From assembly GCF_036346855.1 (NCBI RefSeq), contig NZ_CP107841.1, forward strand, positions 10,691,583 to 10,755,582: a DNA stretch of 64,000 bases. The letters are read 5' to 3'. The notes below the pieces were generated by a model. The model ran no database searches. It was not told the origin of the DNA and saw only the letters and a list, made by a program, of their open reading frames with translations. Shown piece by piece: positions 1 to 9,394 of this stretch. The DNA comes from Streptomyces europaeiscabiei (GTDB taxonomy: Bacteria; Actinomycetota; Actinomycetes; Streptomycetales; Streptomycetaceae). The position numbers and the translations under genes are program-made. Each line of letters opens with the position of its first letter. Position 1 is the stretch's first letter.

Positions 1-1205
1 AGCAGCCGCCGTCCGTCGACGGCCGTCCGGTAGCGCGCCGCCCGGTCGTCGAGCCGCAGCGGGATCTCCGGCCCGGAAACCCCGAGCGCGGTGAGGAACC
101 CGGCGAGCGCCTGGGCCGCGGACACCGGCTCCTCCGGGTCGTAGCCCCGCAGATCGACGTAGAGCTGCCCGTCGGGAAAGGCGTCCCGCATCCGGTGCGC
201 CCAGTGGACGGCCAGCGCGGTCTTGCCGACGCCCGCGGTGCCGGAGACGGCGGAGACGGCCACCGCCGCCGTTCGGCGGACGTCCTCCCCGGCGAGCAGA
301 TGCTCTGTCAGTTCGGCGAGTTGCTCGTCACGGCCGGTGAAGGGACGCACGTCCATGGGGAGTTGGGTCGGGATCGGCGCGGGGGCGGCGACGGCCGGGG
401 CGGGCGCGGGGCGCGGTTCGGCGGACGGCTGCCCGGTGTCGCTCTCGCTCAGCAACTCCGCGTACATGGCCCGCAGTTCACGTCCCGGAGGTACACCGAG
501 TTCGTCGGCCAGCTGCCGCCGGATCCCGGTGTAGGCGTGCACCGCCTCCGCCGTCCGCCCGGCCTCGCCCAGGGCGCGGACGAGCATGACGGCCAAGGGT
601 TCCGACAGGGGGTGCTCGGCCGCCAGGGGGCGGAGCAGGGCGGGCACCTCCTGCGGCCTCCCCTCGCGCAGGAGGGCCCCGGCCCAGGCGAGCGCCGCCT
701 CGATCCGCTCGCCGGTCCACACGGTCCGCATGCGCTCGATCCAGGCCCCGGCCTGCTCCGGCAGCGGCGCACCCCGCCACAGCCGCAGCGCCTCCTCCAG
801 CACACGCACCCGCTCGGCCTCGGTGGGGCACACCCGGCCCCGGGCGACGAGCGCACGGAAAAGCAGCAGGTCGACGGCGTTCTCGTCCGCTTCCAGGACG
901 TAGCCACCGGAGGCCCTGACGATACGGAGCGCTCCGCCCTCCCCGTCCCGCGGGGCACCCTCCGACTCGGCCGCCGCGGCGTCCTCCAGGAGCCGTCGCA
1001 GTCGGCTGATGTGCGCGTACAGGACCGACCTGGCCCCGTCCGGCGGATCGGCGTCCCACACGCGGTCGATCAGGGTGTCCACGGGGACGGGACGCCCGGC
1101 GTCGGTCGCCAGCGCCGCGAGGACAGCCCGCCGGCGCGGCTGCCCCACCTCGCGCACCCGCCCCCCGACCCGCAGCTCCAGGGGGCCGAGCAAGTGCAGT
1201 CTCAC
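1..1205 (-). CDS. AfsR/SARP-family transcriptional regulator, 3' end outside window
   Basis: This is the N-terminal ~400 residues of a large activator; the rest lies beyond the left edge. Read leftward from a GTG at 1205, it opens with a winged-helix OmpR-like DNA-binding region (LHLLGPLELRVGGRVREVGQ), then a bacterial transcriptional-activator (BTAD) TPR region (about residues 100-250). After a proline/alanine linker comes an NB-ARC-type P-loop, SGTAGVGKTALAVHWAH. That order (SARP HTH, BTAD, NB-ARC) is the AfsR layout; such proteins activate secondary-metabolite or developmental genes. The start is uncertain: a GGAGG near 1230 is rather far from the GTG. The open reading frames on the plus strand here are shadows. 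Confidence 0.85.
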   Translation of the reverse strand, partial: MRLHLLGPLELRVGGRVREVGQPRRRAVLAALATDAGRPVPVDTLIDRVWDADPPDGARSVLYAHISRLRRLLEDAAAAESEGAPRDGEGGALRIVRASGGYVLEADENAVDLLLFRALVARGRVCPTEAERVRVLEEALRLWRGAPLPEQAGAWIERMRTVWTGERIEAALAWAGALLREGRPQEVPALLRPLAAEHPLSEPLAVMLVRALGEAGRTAEAVHAYTGIRRQLADELGVPPGRELRAMYAELLSESDTGQPSAEPRPAPAPAVAAPAPIPTQLPMDVRPFTGRDEQLAELTEHLLAGEDVRRTAAVAVSAVSGTAGVGKTALAVHWAHRMRDAFPDGQLYVDLRGYDPEEPVSAAQALAGFLTALGVSGPEIPLRLDDRAARYRTAVDGRRL

Positions 1206-1471
1206 CGTTGACGCCGCGCTTCCACTGGTCCTCCGATCGATCCGCCACCTCCGTGACCGGTCGGCACAGCGCCGGACGTCACAAGGTTTTCGCAAGGTCC
1301 ACCGTAGATCCTCACGGCGCAGGTCGTCGGGCGTTCCACCGCACGAACCAGCCCCACAGGAAAGCATCCTGACGGGGCGTCGCATCACCGCCGCCGGGTC
1401 CCCTGTCGTGCGGGGTTCGGCAGGGGCCCGGGTCGGCCTGGACCCAGAAACACCCCAAGAGGAGACAGAAC

Positions 1472-1921
1472 ATGAACCTTCGGCGCTGGGCCGCGGCCGC
1501 GTCCGTCCTGATGATGGCCGGGGCGGGCACCGCCGTCGCCGCCCCCGCTCATGCGGCCCCGGCCGCGGGCTGCTACGGCGCGTCCTGCGAGGGCAAGGAC
1601 CCCGACGTCTACTGCGCGGACGACGCGAGGTCCCCCGTGGGCGGGGTGCGGATAGGCCAGGCGTACGTGGAGCTGCGCTACAGCCCGAGCTGCCGGGCGG
1701 CGTGGGCGCGCATCTCTGACGCGAGCTACGGGAACGGCCAGTTCACCCCGTTCGTGACCGTCCACCGCAACTCCGACGGGCGCGAGTACACCTGCGCCGT
1801 GCAGCGCGGCGCCACGGGCTGCTACACCCGGATGGTCAACGACGTCAACGTGACCTCGTACGCCAAGGGCGAGTGGGACAGCGGCGCGCGGACCTACACG
1901 GGGCGCACGTCGAGCTACTGA
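1472..1921 (+). CDS. Secreted DUF2690 domain protein
   Basis: A 149-residue exported protein. Residues 1-28 form a Sec signal peptide (basic MNLRRW, then an alanine-rich core ending near AHA|AP). The mature part begins with the CYGASCEGKDP motif and has paired cysteines and an ELRYSPSC segment, the signature of DUF2690, a small secreted actinobacterial family of unknown function. The ATG follows an AGGAGA ribosome-binding site at about 7 nt. It is monocistronic, with a strong hairpin directly downstream. The family assignment is confident; no biochemical role is claimed. Confidence 0.88.
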   Translation: MNLRRWAAAASVLMMAGAGTAVAAPAHAAPAAGCYGASCEGKDPDVYCADDARSPVGGVRIGQAYVELRYSPSCRAAWARISDASYGNGQFTPFVTVHRNSDGREYTCAVQRGATGCYTRMVNDVNVTSYAKGEWDSGARTYTGRTSSY

Positions 1922-1941
1922 CACGCACCGACCCCGGTACC

Positions 1942-1980
1942 GGGCAGGGCCCGCCGCGACGCACGCGGCGGGCCCTGCCC
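1942..1980 (+). terminator. Strong hairpin terminator after the DUF2690 gene
   Basis: A perfect 17-bp GC stem (arms 1942-1958 and 1964-1980) with a 5-nt loop begins 20 nt after the stop codon. There is no long T tract, which is usual for Streptomyces terminators. Confidence 0.8.
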
Positions 1981-2400
1981 CGTCGTACTGACTGACCGTC
2001 ACGAGCCGAGGGTGAACAAGTCCCGCTGGCATTGCGGCAGTTCCACAGTGTCGGCGTGGAGCAGCGCGTCGGCGGGCTCGAAGAAGCGGCTTGCAAGGTC
2101 GTCGATGTCGCAGCGGCTGCCACCCATATGTCCGGACTGCCGGAGCGCCATCGTCGCCGCACGGTGCGGCTTGCCCGGCAGACATCCCAGGTGGCGCGGA
2201 GGTGAGCGGCCAAGGGCCGCACGTCTCGTCCGCCGTCGGCCGCACCCGTTCCCCGCAGCACCGCGCTGCACCGTCGTAACGTCGCGGCACGGAAAGGTAC
2301 TTCCGTACAGGAGGACCCGTCTGACATCTTGCATCCACCACTCGTTTCGTACGGCCCGGCCGGTGCCCTCAGCACGGCCGGGCCGTCTCCGGAGGACGCC
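1981..2400. other. Intergenic region with a short coding-like fragment
   Basis: No convincing complete gene. On the minus strand, about 1999-2150 reads as a coding-like tail (ALRQSGHMGGSRCDIDDLA to a stop at 1999), perhaps the remnant or whole of a very small protein. It lies in a much longer open frame that is only the antisense shadow of the peptidase gene. A ribosome-binding site for the peptidase sits at the right edge. Confidence 0.4.
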
Positions 2401-4200
2401 TTGATACCCCACATATCCAGCCGATCCAGACGCACGCTGGTGCTGGCGGCCACGCTCGGCACCGCCCTCGCGTTCGGCGCCCCGGGCGCCCTCGCGGGCA
2501 CGCTCCCCGTCGCCCCCTCCACCGCGCCGGCCGCCAAGGCCCACGCTCCGGCCGCCGTGCCGGCTTCCCAGAGCGCGACCTGGGTGGCCGGCACGCGTGC
2601 CTACCTCGTGATCACCGCCCCCGGTGACAGTTCGGCGGTCCGCTCCGCGATCGCGGCAGGCGGCGGCACCGTCTTCTCGAACTTCGACGCCATCGGCGTG
2701 ATCGTCGCCCACTCGGCGTCCAGCGGATTCGCCGCCACCATGCGCGCCGTCGCCGGCGTGCAGCAGGTCGGCGCCACGCGCACCTCGGACGTCCCGGCCG
2801 ACGCCTACAACCCGGCGCTCCCGGCCAATCCGGCTCAGGCCTCGACCCCGGCCGGAGAACCGGTCCGGGCCGACATGAGCCAGATCAAGGCCGACCAGGC
2901 CTGGGCCGTGAACCCGGGCTCCGCCTCGGTCAAGGTCGGCATCCTGGACACCGGTGTGGACGACCGGCACCAGGACCTGGCGCCCAACTTCAACGCGGCC
3001 GACTCGGTCTCCTGCGCCTACGGCAAGCCCGACACCCGTGCCGGCGCCTGGCGGGACGTCGACACGCACGGCACCCACGTGGCGGGCACCGTCGCCGCGG
3101 CCAAGAACGGCAAGGGCGTCGTCGGCGTGGCCCCCGGGGTGACGATCGCCGCGGTCCGGGTCGCCGAGCCGGGCAACGCCTTCTTCTTCGCCGAGAACAC
3201 CATCTGCGGCTTCGTCTGGGCCGGTGACCACGGCTTCAAGGTCACCAACAACAGCTACTACACGGACCCGTGGCAGTTCAACTGCCCGGACAACATCGAC
3301 CAGGCCGCCATCATCGAGGGCGTCAAGCGCGCCCAGGAGTACGCCGAAAGCAAGGGCTCCCTCCAGGTCGCCGCCGCGGGCAACGAGAACTACGACCTCG
3401 CCCACAAGACGACCGACTCCGCGAGCCCGAACGACTCGACGCCGGTCACCCGCACCATCACCAACGCCTGCCTCGACATCCCGACCGAGCTGCCGGGCGT
3501 GGTCACGGTCGCGGCCAACGGCACGGGCGTCACCAAGGCCTCGTTCTCCAACTACGGGCAGGGCGTCATCGACATCGCGGCGCCGGGCAGCAGCGTGTAC
3601 TCCACCGTCCCCGGCGGCGGCTACGGCAGCAAGAGCGGCACCTCGATGGCCGCCCCGCACGTGGCCGGCGTGGCGGCACTCATCGCCAGCGCCGACCCGG
3701 GCATCACCCCGGCGCAGATCCGCGCCAAGCTGGCCGCCCAGGCCAACGACATCGCCTGCCCCTCGGACAGCCGCTGCACGGGCACGACGGCCGACAACGC
3801 GTTCTTCGGCGAGGGACAGACCGACGCCCTCAAGGCCGTCGGGGCCACCCCGCCGCCCGGCAAGTACTTCGAGAACCTCGCGGACTTCGCCGTCAACGAC
3901 AACGCGACCGTCGAGAGCCCGATCGCCGTCACCGGCGTGACCGGCAACGCACCGGCCACCCTCAAGGTGGGTGTCGACATCAAGCACACCTACATCGGTG
4001 ACCTGAAGGTCGACCTGGTGGCGCCGGACGGCACCGTCTACACGCTGCACAACCGCGCCGGCGCCGGCGCCGACAACATCGCCCAGACCTACACCGTGAA
4101 CGCCTCCTCGGAGGTCGCGAACGGCACCTGGAAGCTGCGCGTCAACGACAACGCCGCCTCCGACACGGGCAAGATCGACGCCTGGAACCTGACCTTCTAG
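2401..4200 (+). CDS. Secreted S8 subtilisin-family serine protease with P-domain
   Basis: A 599-residue extracellular protease. The TTG at 2401 is preferred because GGAGG lies 6 nt upstream and a signal peptide (SSRSRRTLVLAATLGTALA) follows at once; an upstream in-frame TTG at 2329 has no such site. After a propeptide inhibitor-like region comes the peptidase S8 domain with the catalytic triad Asp183 (ILDTGVDD), His223 (DTHGTHVAGT) and Ser415 (GTSMAAPH), and the oxyanion Asn in AAGNEN. The last ~110 residues (YFENLADFAVNDN to DAWNLTF) form a proprotein-convertase P-domain, a beta-sandwich common in secreted Streptomyces subtilases. All key residues are present, so it should be active. No partner gene is adjacent. 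Confidence 0.93.
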   Translation: MIPHISSRSRRTLVLAATLGTALAFGAPGALAGTLPVAPSTAPAAKAHAPAAVPASQSATWVAGTRAYLVITAPGDSSAVRSAIAAGGGTVFSNFDAIGVIVAHSASSGFAATMRAVAGVQQVGATRTSDVPADAYNPALPANPAQASTPAGEPVRADMSQIKADQAWAVNPGSASVKVGILDTGVDDRHQDLAPNFNAADSVSCAYGKPDTRAGAWRDVDTHGTHVAGTVAAAKNGKGVVGVAPGVTIAAVRVAEPGNAFFFAENTICGFVWAGDHGFKVTNNSYYTDPWQFNCPDNIDQAAIIEGVKRAQEYAESKGSLQVAAAGNENYDLAHKTTDSASPNDSTPVTRTITNACLDIPTELPGVVTVAANGTGVTKASFSNYGQGVIDIAAPGSSVYSTVPGGGYGSKSGTSMAAPHVAGVAALIASADPGITPAQIRAKLAAQANDIACPSDSRCTGTTADNAFFGEGQTDALKAVGATPPPGKYFENLADFAVNDNATVESPIAVTGVTGNAPATLKVGVDIKHTYIGDLKVDLVAPDGTVYTLHNRAGAGADNIAQTYTVNASSEVANGTWKLRVNDNAASDTGKIDAWNLTF

Positions 4201-5109
4201 CGCGCAGGGCCCGGCAACGCCCGCGTACAGCACGCACTGCGCCGGCGACAGCTCCCCGCCCGCGGCCGCGGACAAGGCGGGCTGCGGTCTGTTCGGCCAG
4301 AGCTGCGAACTGCTGGGCGGCAGAGGGCATGGGGGCCTCGGCGGCGGTGCACGCCGCGGTCGGGGCCCCACCATGCCGGACACCGTTCCCGGGAAGGCCG
4401 CGGACGGCCTGGGGACGGTGTCCGGCTCACCGTGCGCGTCCCTGAGGAGCTGCAGGGCGGTGTCCGCGCTGACCGGCCGGGCCGACCCTGACCCGGGGCG
4501 CACGGGAGACCGCGTACGCCTGGCCGGAGATCGAGACGATCGCCGTGGTGGCCTGGCCCCGTGGCGTTGTGACCAGGCCCCGTGGCGTTCGCCACCTGGG
4601 GCTGCTTGCGATCCGGCCCATGGGGCGCATCGAGGAGAGGACCGACCGTACGAAAGCCTGCTGCCGAGACCGGTGCCGGGTGACCTGACTCTGTGTCTGC
4701 TGCCGGAGGCGACGCATGATCGGCGGCTCCTGGAGACCGCGCTCGCGAGGTTCGCCGACGAGGAGCAGCTCGCCCTGCCCGGCCAGGCATGGCTGCGGAC
4801 GTCTGCCGGGGTCCCGGCGCCTCCCAGGACCGGCTCCGCGTTCGTCGGCCGTCAACCGATGAAGGTGTCCGCCCTCATGGGGCCGGTGCTCAGGGCCCCT
4901 CGGCCGGAACAACAGGAAGGCGCCGTGCTGCGAGCCACGATGGCAGTCTCCTCCGGCTCCGGTCGGCGGCAGGCCGTGCACCTCCCGGCCGGCGGCAACC
5001 GTCGTCGTCGGCCGTCGTCGTCGGCCGTCGTCGGCCGGGGTGGTTGCGCGAGCATGCCCATGCGGCCTTGCCGCGACGGTGGGGTGGTGTGCGAGGCATG
5101 CGCGCCCCG
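4201..5109. other. Decayed non-coding stretch with small repeats
   Basis: No intact gene is visible. A coding-like piece (CLLPEATHDRRLLETALARF and onward, about 4690-4800, plus) has no identifiable start or family. There are two short repeat features: a 14-bp direct repeat GGCCCCGTGGCGTT at about 4555 and 4576, and a cluster of CGTCGTCGGC units at about 4998-5037. The stretch reads as a graveyard leading into the transporter fragment that follows. Confidence 0.5.
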
Positions 5110-5506
5110 AGCCCGGGCTGGTCTGTGCGCCATCGCGGTCTGCGGGATCGGCGCGCTCACCCTCCTCGCCGTGTTCGGCACGCCCGGCATGCTGGTGGTC
5201 ACGCTGGTCTTCATCGGGATGGCGGTGCCGACGGCCGGGGCCACCACCCCGATCGAGGCGCTGCCCGGCTTCTTCCGCTTCCTCGCGGAGTTCGAGCCAC
5301 TGCGGCAGATCACCGGCGGCATCCGCTCGATCCTCTGCTTCGACGCGCAGGGCGACGCGGGCCCGACCCGGGGCTGGGTGATGATGGCCGCCGGCCTCCT
5401 GGCGGCCGTACTGTTCGGCTTCGGCGTGCTGGGCTGGTACGACCGCAAGGGACTGCACCGCATCCCGGTCGAGACGGAGCCCGGGAAGAGCGCCGCCCCG
5501 GTGTAG
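5110..5506 (+). pseudogene. C-terminal fragment of a YhgE/Pip-like (DUF3533) membrane protein
   Basis: About 130 residues with three hydrophobic segments (IAVCGIGALTLLAVFG, TLVFIGMAVPTAGATTPIEA, MMAAGLLAAVLFGFGVLGWY) and a basic tail, ending in a clean TAG. The pattern, including the PGFFRFLAEFEPLRQITGG loop, matches the C-terminus of YhgE/Pip or DUF3533 ABC-2-like membrane proteins, which are normally several hundred residues longer. The N-terminal part is absent and the upstream frame is not coding-like, so this is a truncated remnant. Confidence 0.65.
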
Positions 5507-5693
5507 CGCATCCGCTCCCGCATCACTTGGGGCGGGGCTGTGGTGCGGAGTGGCCCCGTGTGCGTGGCCCGTGGGGACGGAGGGCGGGCGCACCGTCAGG
5601 GCTCGGCGAGGGTCTTTCTCCCGGGGCCGTCGCCGAGCCTCTGGGTGGACGCGAGGTGCCCGCACGGCGCGGGGCGGCTCCCGGCACCCATGG

Positions 5694-5707
5694 AAACTGA
5701 TCGGTTT
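5694..5707. promoter_or_regulatory. Candidate TetR operator
   Basis: Inverted repeat AAACTGA/TCGGTTT (6 of 7 positions pair) in an unusually AT-rich patch 33-46 nt before the TetR start, followed by a TTTTTATTT run. Position and symmetry fit an autoregulatory operator; this is inferred only. Confidence 0.4.
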
Positions 5708-5739
5708 TTATTTCGTCCGATTCGAGTTACCCTCGCGAT

Positions 5740-6309
5740 ATGACCACCGAAGTGAAGCCAAGTTCCAGAGAGCGGCTGCTGGAGGCAGCGGCCACGCTCA
5801 CCTACCGAGACGGTGTCAACGTCGGCGTCGAGGCCCTGTGCAAGGCGGCGGGAGTGTCGAAGCGCTCCATGTACCAGCTGTTCGAGAGCAAGGACGACCT
5901 GCTGGCGGCAAGTCTGAAGGAGCACACTGCCTCCTTCGTGGCCGCTCTCCTGCCCCCGGCGGACGACGGCCGCACCCCCCGCGAACGGATCCTGCACGTC
6001 TTCGAGCAACTGGAGTCGCAGTCGGGCGCGCCCGACTTCCAGGGCTGCCGGTACCTGGCTGTGCAGATCGAGCTCAAGGATCAGACCCACCCCGCGAGCC
6101 GGGTGGCACACCAGATCAAGGCGAAACTGACGGCCTTCTTCCGTGCCGAGGCAGAACAGGGCGGCGCGAGCGACCCCGACCTGCTGGCCCGGCAGCTCAT
6201 CCTGGTCTTCGACGGCGCCAGCGCCCGCGCGGGGATCGGAGCCGACACCATCACGGGACTCATCGCCCCCACCGTGGTCACCCTGCTCGACACGGCAGGC
6301 GTGCGCTGA
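5740..6309 (+). CDS. TetR/AcrR family transcriptional regulator
   Basis: A 189-residue one-component repressor. Residues 8-57 form the TetR helix-turn-helix (RERLLEAAATLTYRDGVNVG...ALCKAAGVSKRSMYQLFESK). The remaining alpha-helical part is the ligand/dimer domain, with the QGCRYLAVQIEL motif often seen in regulators of small dehydrogenases or efflux genes. The ATG is preceded by an AT-rich promoter-like stretch containing an inverted repeat. No obvious target gene lies on either side: the left neighbour is a transporter fragment and the right flank is decayed, so the original target may have been lost. Confidence 0.9.
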   Translation: MTTEVKPSSRERLLEAAATLTYRDGVNVGVEALCKAAGVSKRSMYQLFESKDDLLAASLKEHTASFVAALLPPADDGRTPRERILHVFEQLESQSGAPDFQGCRYLAVQIELKDQTHPASRVAHQIKAKLTAFFRAEAEQGGASDPDLLARQLILVFDGASARAGIGADTITGLIAPTVVTLLDTAGVR

Positions 6310-6900
6310 CGCCTCGTCCTTCCCGCGTTTCCCGGATCCTCGTCGGGCCCGCCCGGACGACCTCGCCGATCAGGCCGCCGGCCTGTGTCCCGGCGGCCGC
6401 CACGGCGGCACATCCCTGCATCTGCATGTGCATCAGAAACGTTTCGGGGCGTGTCGAGACCACCCGCGTGTGAGCGTTCGCCATTGCCCGAAGGGCCGGC
6501 GCTCCCCTCTCCATCCCGTTGGCCGCCCTCTCGAAGCAGGCACGTGTCTTCCGCGCTCCGTGCTCCGCGCCAGTGCGGCGGCGAAGATCGCCCCTTCGAG
6601 TGATCCTGTTGTGCGCCGTCCGGTGAGGTGGCGGTCATGGCGGCGTCGGCCGCGTGGGCCCCTGCCGAACCCACGAGGCCCAGCCGAGGCGGCCCCCCCC
6701 CACCGATACCGCCGCCGTCCTGAGGATTCCACGCCGGGGATCAGTACAGCCCTCCCCGGAGTGAGTCGCGTGCGAGGACTGGCGTGGGGGAGCAGGCGGA
6801 GAGCGTGGGCCCCCGACACGGACTCGGTCCGTGTTCAGCCGGGCACGCCCACACTCACCGGTTGGCCCTGGACGGCGGCACCTGCCGTCGGCGCAGTCGA
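6310..6900. other. Gap without a confident gene
   Basis: About 590 bases with only weak frames. The best is a minus-strand 78-codon frame (6278-6514) reading MANAHTRVVSTRPETF, which overlaps the TetR 3' end and matches nothing I recognise. No repeat or RNA gene is seen. Confidence 0.4.
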
Positions 6901-7062
6901 TCACTGCTCGGTCAGGGTGACCTCGTCGCAGTAGCCGTCGCCCGTTCCGGGGACGAGGTGGCAGTAGATGCGGGCGGCCGTCACACCTGCCCCCGTCGTG
7001 AAGGTCGTCGACTGCTTGGAGAAGGTGCTCGACGTGGTCGAGGCACTCGTGACGCGGAGCCG
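6901..7062 (-). pseudogene. C-terminal fragment of a secreted carbohydrate-binding protein
   Basis: Minus-strand frame ending TAARIYCHLVPGTGDGYCDE followed by VTLTEQ and a TGA at 6903-6901. Such endings (ARIYC...GDGYCDEVTL) are typical of the last beta-strands of family CBM4/9-like or discoidin-type carbohydrate-binding modules on Streptomyces glycoside hydrolases. Only ~50 residues remain. Coding sense stops abruptly where the next gene's 3' end begins, so the rest was deleted. Confidence 0.55.
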
Positions 7063-7068
7063 TTATAG

Positions 7069-7920
7069 CTATGGTGCTGTGAAGAGCAGCGGGAAGCGCA
7101 GGCCCAGCCACGGTTTGCGGCCCCAGACGACAACCTTGGCGCGGGCCATGACGGTGGGGACGGTCCAGCGGCCCAGGGCGAGGAGGAGGAAGGCCACGGG
7201 GTCGATGGCTATCGTGCAATCGGGGCGCCTGGGCGGGGTGTCGGTGACCGTGGGCACGCCGTCCGCGAAGGTGACGGCGAAGCGGTCGCGGCCGATCCGC
7301 AACAGATAGCACGCATGGTGGCCGGCCGCGCCGGGGTTCACTACACGCGGCATGGCCAGTCGTATGAAGGGCAGCGTGAACGCGACCACTTCTCGGTCGA
7401 CCATGTGCGGCCCGCGCAGCGCGACCGCGATGTCGTATCCGTGCCCGAGCAGGTGCGTGAGCAGGTACGAGCCCAGGGTGGCCCTATCCATCGGCCCCAT
7501 CGGCGTCAGCACCGCCTCCCGCGGACTGCAACCGGCCGCGGCCGCAACGAAGGCCCGGGCCCTGTCCGCGATCTCCGCGCCGAGGACCGCCGGATCCCGC
7601 TGCGGGAAGACGGCCAGAGCCGCACGGTTGGCCGCCGCGAGACCGCTCGGCGTCCCATCGCCGTAGGGACGGTCCTCGCCCGCCCCGATGTCCCCCATCA
7701 GCTTCCCTGCCAGCGCGAGGTGCGCCGCCGCCTCCCCCACCGTCCACTCCGCGCCGGGCAACGGCGTCCGCGGGTCGGCTCCCGCCTCGAGCAGCACCGC
7801 GATCCGGTCGGCAGTGGCGACAATGGCCCCCTCGAGTGTCATGGGCACGATCGTGTACGCAGTCGGACGTCCTGTCCAGTGCCCTGTCGGTCCCGCTCCC
7901 GCCTGTACCTGAAGAACCAC
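7069..7920 (-). CDS. Maleylpyruvate isomerase-like (DinB-fold, mycothiol-dependent) protein
   Basis: A 283-residue protein of the maleylpyruvate isomerase N-terminal/DinB four-helix family, recognised from WTVGEAAAHLALAGKLMGD and the LLTHLLGHGYDIAVAL metal-site region, followed by a C-terminal SCP2-like sterol-carrier region (DRFAVTFADGVP...). In this family a divalent metal is held by histidines and mycothiol may be the co-substrate; many members are annotated only as DinB-like. The GTG at 7920 is chosen because AAAGGAGG stands 6 nt upstream; an ATG at 7842 (MTLEGAIVATADR) is the alternative nearer to where family similarity starts. The gene stands alone. Confidence 0.75.
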   Translation of the reverse strand: MVLQVQAGAGPTGHWTGRPTAYTIVPMTLEGAIVATADRIAVLLEAGADPRTPLPGAEWTVGEAAAHLALAGKLMGDIGAGEDRPYGDGTPSGLAAANRAALAVFPQRDPAVLGAEIADRARAFVAAAAGCSPREAVLTPMGPMDRATLGSYLLTHLLGHGYDIAVALRGPHMVDREVVAFTLPFIRLAMPRVVNPGAAGHHACYLLRIGRDRFAVTFADGVPTVTDTPPRRPDCTIAIDPVAFLLLALGRWTVPTVMARAKVVVWGRKPWLGLRFPLLFTAP

Positions 7921-8434
7921 TACTGACCTCCTTTCGGATTGTCCTCGGGCGCCGGGGGCAAGGGTCGGACCGGTTTCGGTGAGGCAGCCGTTGATGGGTT
8001 CGGGATGGCACTGGATGTGGGCGAGGCCTCGGCGGAGGGTGCGGGTGAGGTGCTCGGGATCGCTGAATGCGGTGCTGGCCGTCCACCCGCACCGTAACAG
8101 GGGCCGGACACCTTCCACCGGGTTCAAGTCCGCTCTGCAGAAAGGAAGTTGGGCGATGGTGGGTCAGTCGTGGCCGGCTGCGTACCTACACCCGCGGCAA
8201 GGACCGCATCCTGCGACGCATCACGTGAGCCGGATCGGCGAGGAGTGCCAGGGCGCCGAGGGTGCCGTTGCCTGGGCTGCATCCGCCGGCATCCCCGTCA
8301 CGCCGAAGTCAGCCAGGATCGAAGAACTGCTGTGCTCACACGAGACCTTCGCAGAAGACCTCTTCAGCACACTGCTCGACCAGCCGGGCTTCCCGGCCTG
8401 CGACGCCGGGGCGAGGCACGCATAAAGTATCCGG
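7921..8434. other. Gap with unassigned coding-like fragments
   Basis: Two short plus-strand pieces look coding but have no clear family: a tail RLRTYTRGKDRILRRIT ending near 8228, and a frame from about 8226 (RIGEECQGAEGAVAWAASAG onward) ending at 8425. Both resemble 3' ends of lost genes. GGTTCAAGTCC at 8121 looks like a tRNA T-arm, but no tRNA folds around it. Confidence 0.35.
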
Positions 8435-8893
8435 ATGATCATTGGAGGGGGCAGGTACGCCCGAAGTGCCGTCTGTACGGCACTGCTTGCCCTTGCCGCC
8501 GCAACAGCCGGATGCAGCAGGGCAACGGACGGTGGGACCGCGCAGCCCACCGACATCGTCACGTCCGCGCCTGATCCGAGCGAAACAGCCGGGCGCAAGG
8601 CATGCATTGACGCGTGGGCCAAGGCCGTCCTCGCCCACCCCAGGCACTGGAGTCCGGGTCTGGAGGAAACGCCCGAAGAGTGCCCAGGGCAGTTGGGAGA
8701 CACCTGGGCGACCCTGTACGTGCTCGGCAAGGAGAAAGCCGAGAAGGAAAGGGTGAAACTTCCGCCGATCGATGACGGTGCTCCGACCGCGGCGCTGTAC
8801 GAGGTGCCCGGGGAGATCGAGCAGTTGGTGCAGGAACACCAGGGGCCGGGCGACGAGGAGATCGAAGAGCCGACCGCTCCCCGAGGGACATGA
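8435..8893 (+). CDS. Putative lipoprotein
   Basis: A 152-residue predicted lipoprotein: basic start (GGGRYARS), hydrophobic core (AVCTALLALAAATAG) and a lipobox-like TAGC with the acceptor cysteine near residue 27. The mature region is acidic, has a DPSETAGRKACIDAWAKAV segment and ends EEIEEPTAPRGT. It resembles small Streptomyces membrane-anchored lipoproteins of unknown function. Its stop overlaps the next ATG (ATGA at 8890), implying coupling with the following small frame. Confidence 0.68.
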   Translation: MIIGGGRYARSAVCTALLALAAATAGCSRATDGGTAQPTDIVTSAPDPSETAGRKACIDAWAKAVLAHPRHWSPGLEETPEECPGQLGDTWATLYVLGKEKAEKERVKLPPIDDGAPTAALYEVPGEIEQLVQEHQGPGDEEIEEPTAPRGT

Positions 8894-9285
8894 GCACTAA
8901 CCGCCTGGCCGCCGTGCTCTTCGACGGCGACTGGACGGCCGAGGACAGCGCGCTGTCAGTGCCCCGCCGTAAGGTGCCGGGCGTGGCACGTCATCGGCCT
9001 CGACCCGCAGTTGTCACCACCCCCGGCCCGCACCGCTGTCCGGAAAGCCCGACAGAGAGCAGATCCCGCCGTGTTCCAGGAGACCCCCATCTTCAGCCGC
9101 CTAGTCGACGAGCGCGGCGACGTCCCCGCCCAGGTACGGGGCGAGGCCGAACGCATACGACACGACTTGGCCCGCGTTCTGCGCCAGGCGCCCGCATCCT
9201 CCCTGAGCACACCGCGCAACGCCCCAAGCCCGACGGCTCCCTCCACCGTCTTGTAAAGGTGCGAGGGGCCGGCCGCTTGCCGTGA
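8890..9285 (+). pseudogene. Hypothetical small protein, probably decayed
   Basis: The first ~35 codons (MSTNRLAAVLFDGDWTAEDS) read well and overlap the lipoprotein stop by an ATGA. After about 9000 the frame becomes arginine/proline-rich and looks out of phase. In the +2 frame, 9011-9256 carries a better sequence (FQETPIFSRLVDERGDVP, then QVRGEAERIRHDLARVL). A single indel near 9010 would join them, so the locus is best read as a broken hypothetical gene. No function is assigned. Confidence 0.35.
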
Positions 9286-9394
9286 TCTGGCGCAGCACGT
9301 CTCACCCCTTCGGTCCTGGCCGCACTGATGGCGTCCTGCGGCCCTGCGCCTGGAACGGCCCTCGTTGTCAGTGCCGCATGGCATGGTTCGGATC

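Noticed and set aside
1999..4503. 834-codon minus-strand open frame
   Set aside because: It is the antisense shadow of the subtilase gene: glycine/valine/arginine-rich with no domain, while the plus strand has a complete catalytic triad.
4990..5040. CGTCGTCGG repeat cluster as a possible regulatory array
   Set aside because: Short, irregular and inside decayed sequence; more likely simple-sequence slippage.
6278..6514. 78-codon minus-strand frame (MANAHTRVVSTRPETF)
   Set aside because: Overlaps the TetR 3' end, lacks a ribosome-binding site and matches no known family.
8101..8150. GGTTCAAGTCC resembles a tRNA T-arm and 3' end
   Set aside because: No acceptor, D- or anticodon stem can be formed around it and no CCA end follows.
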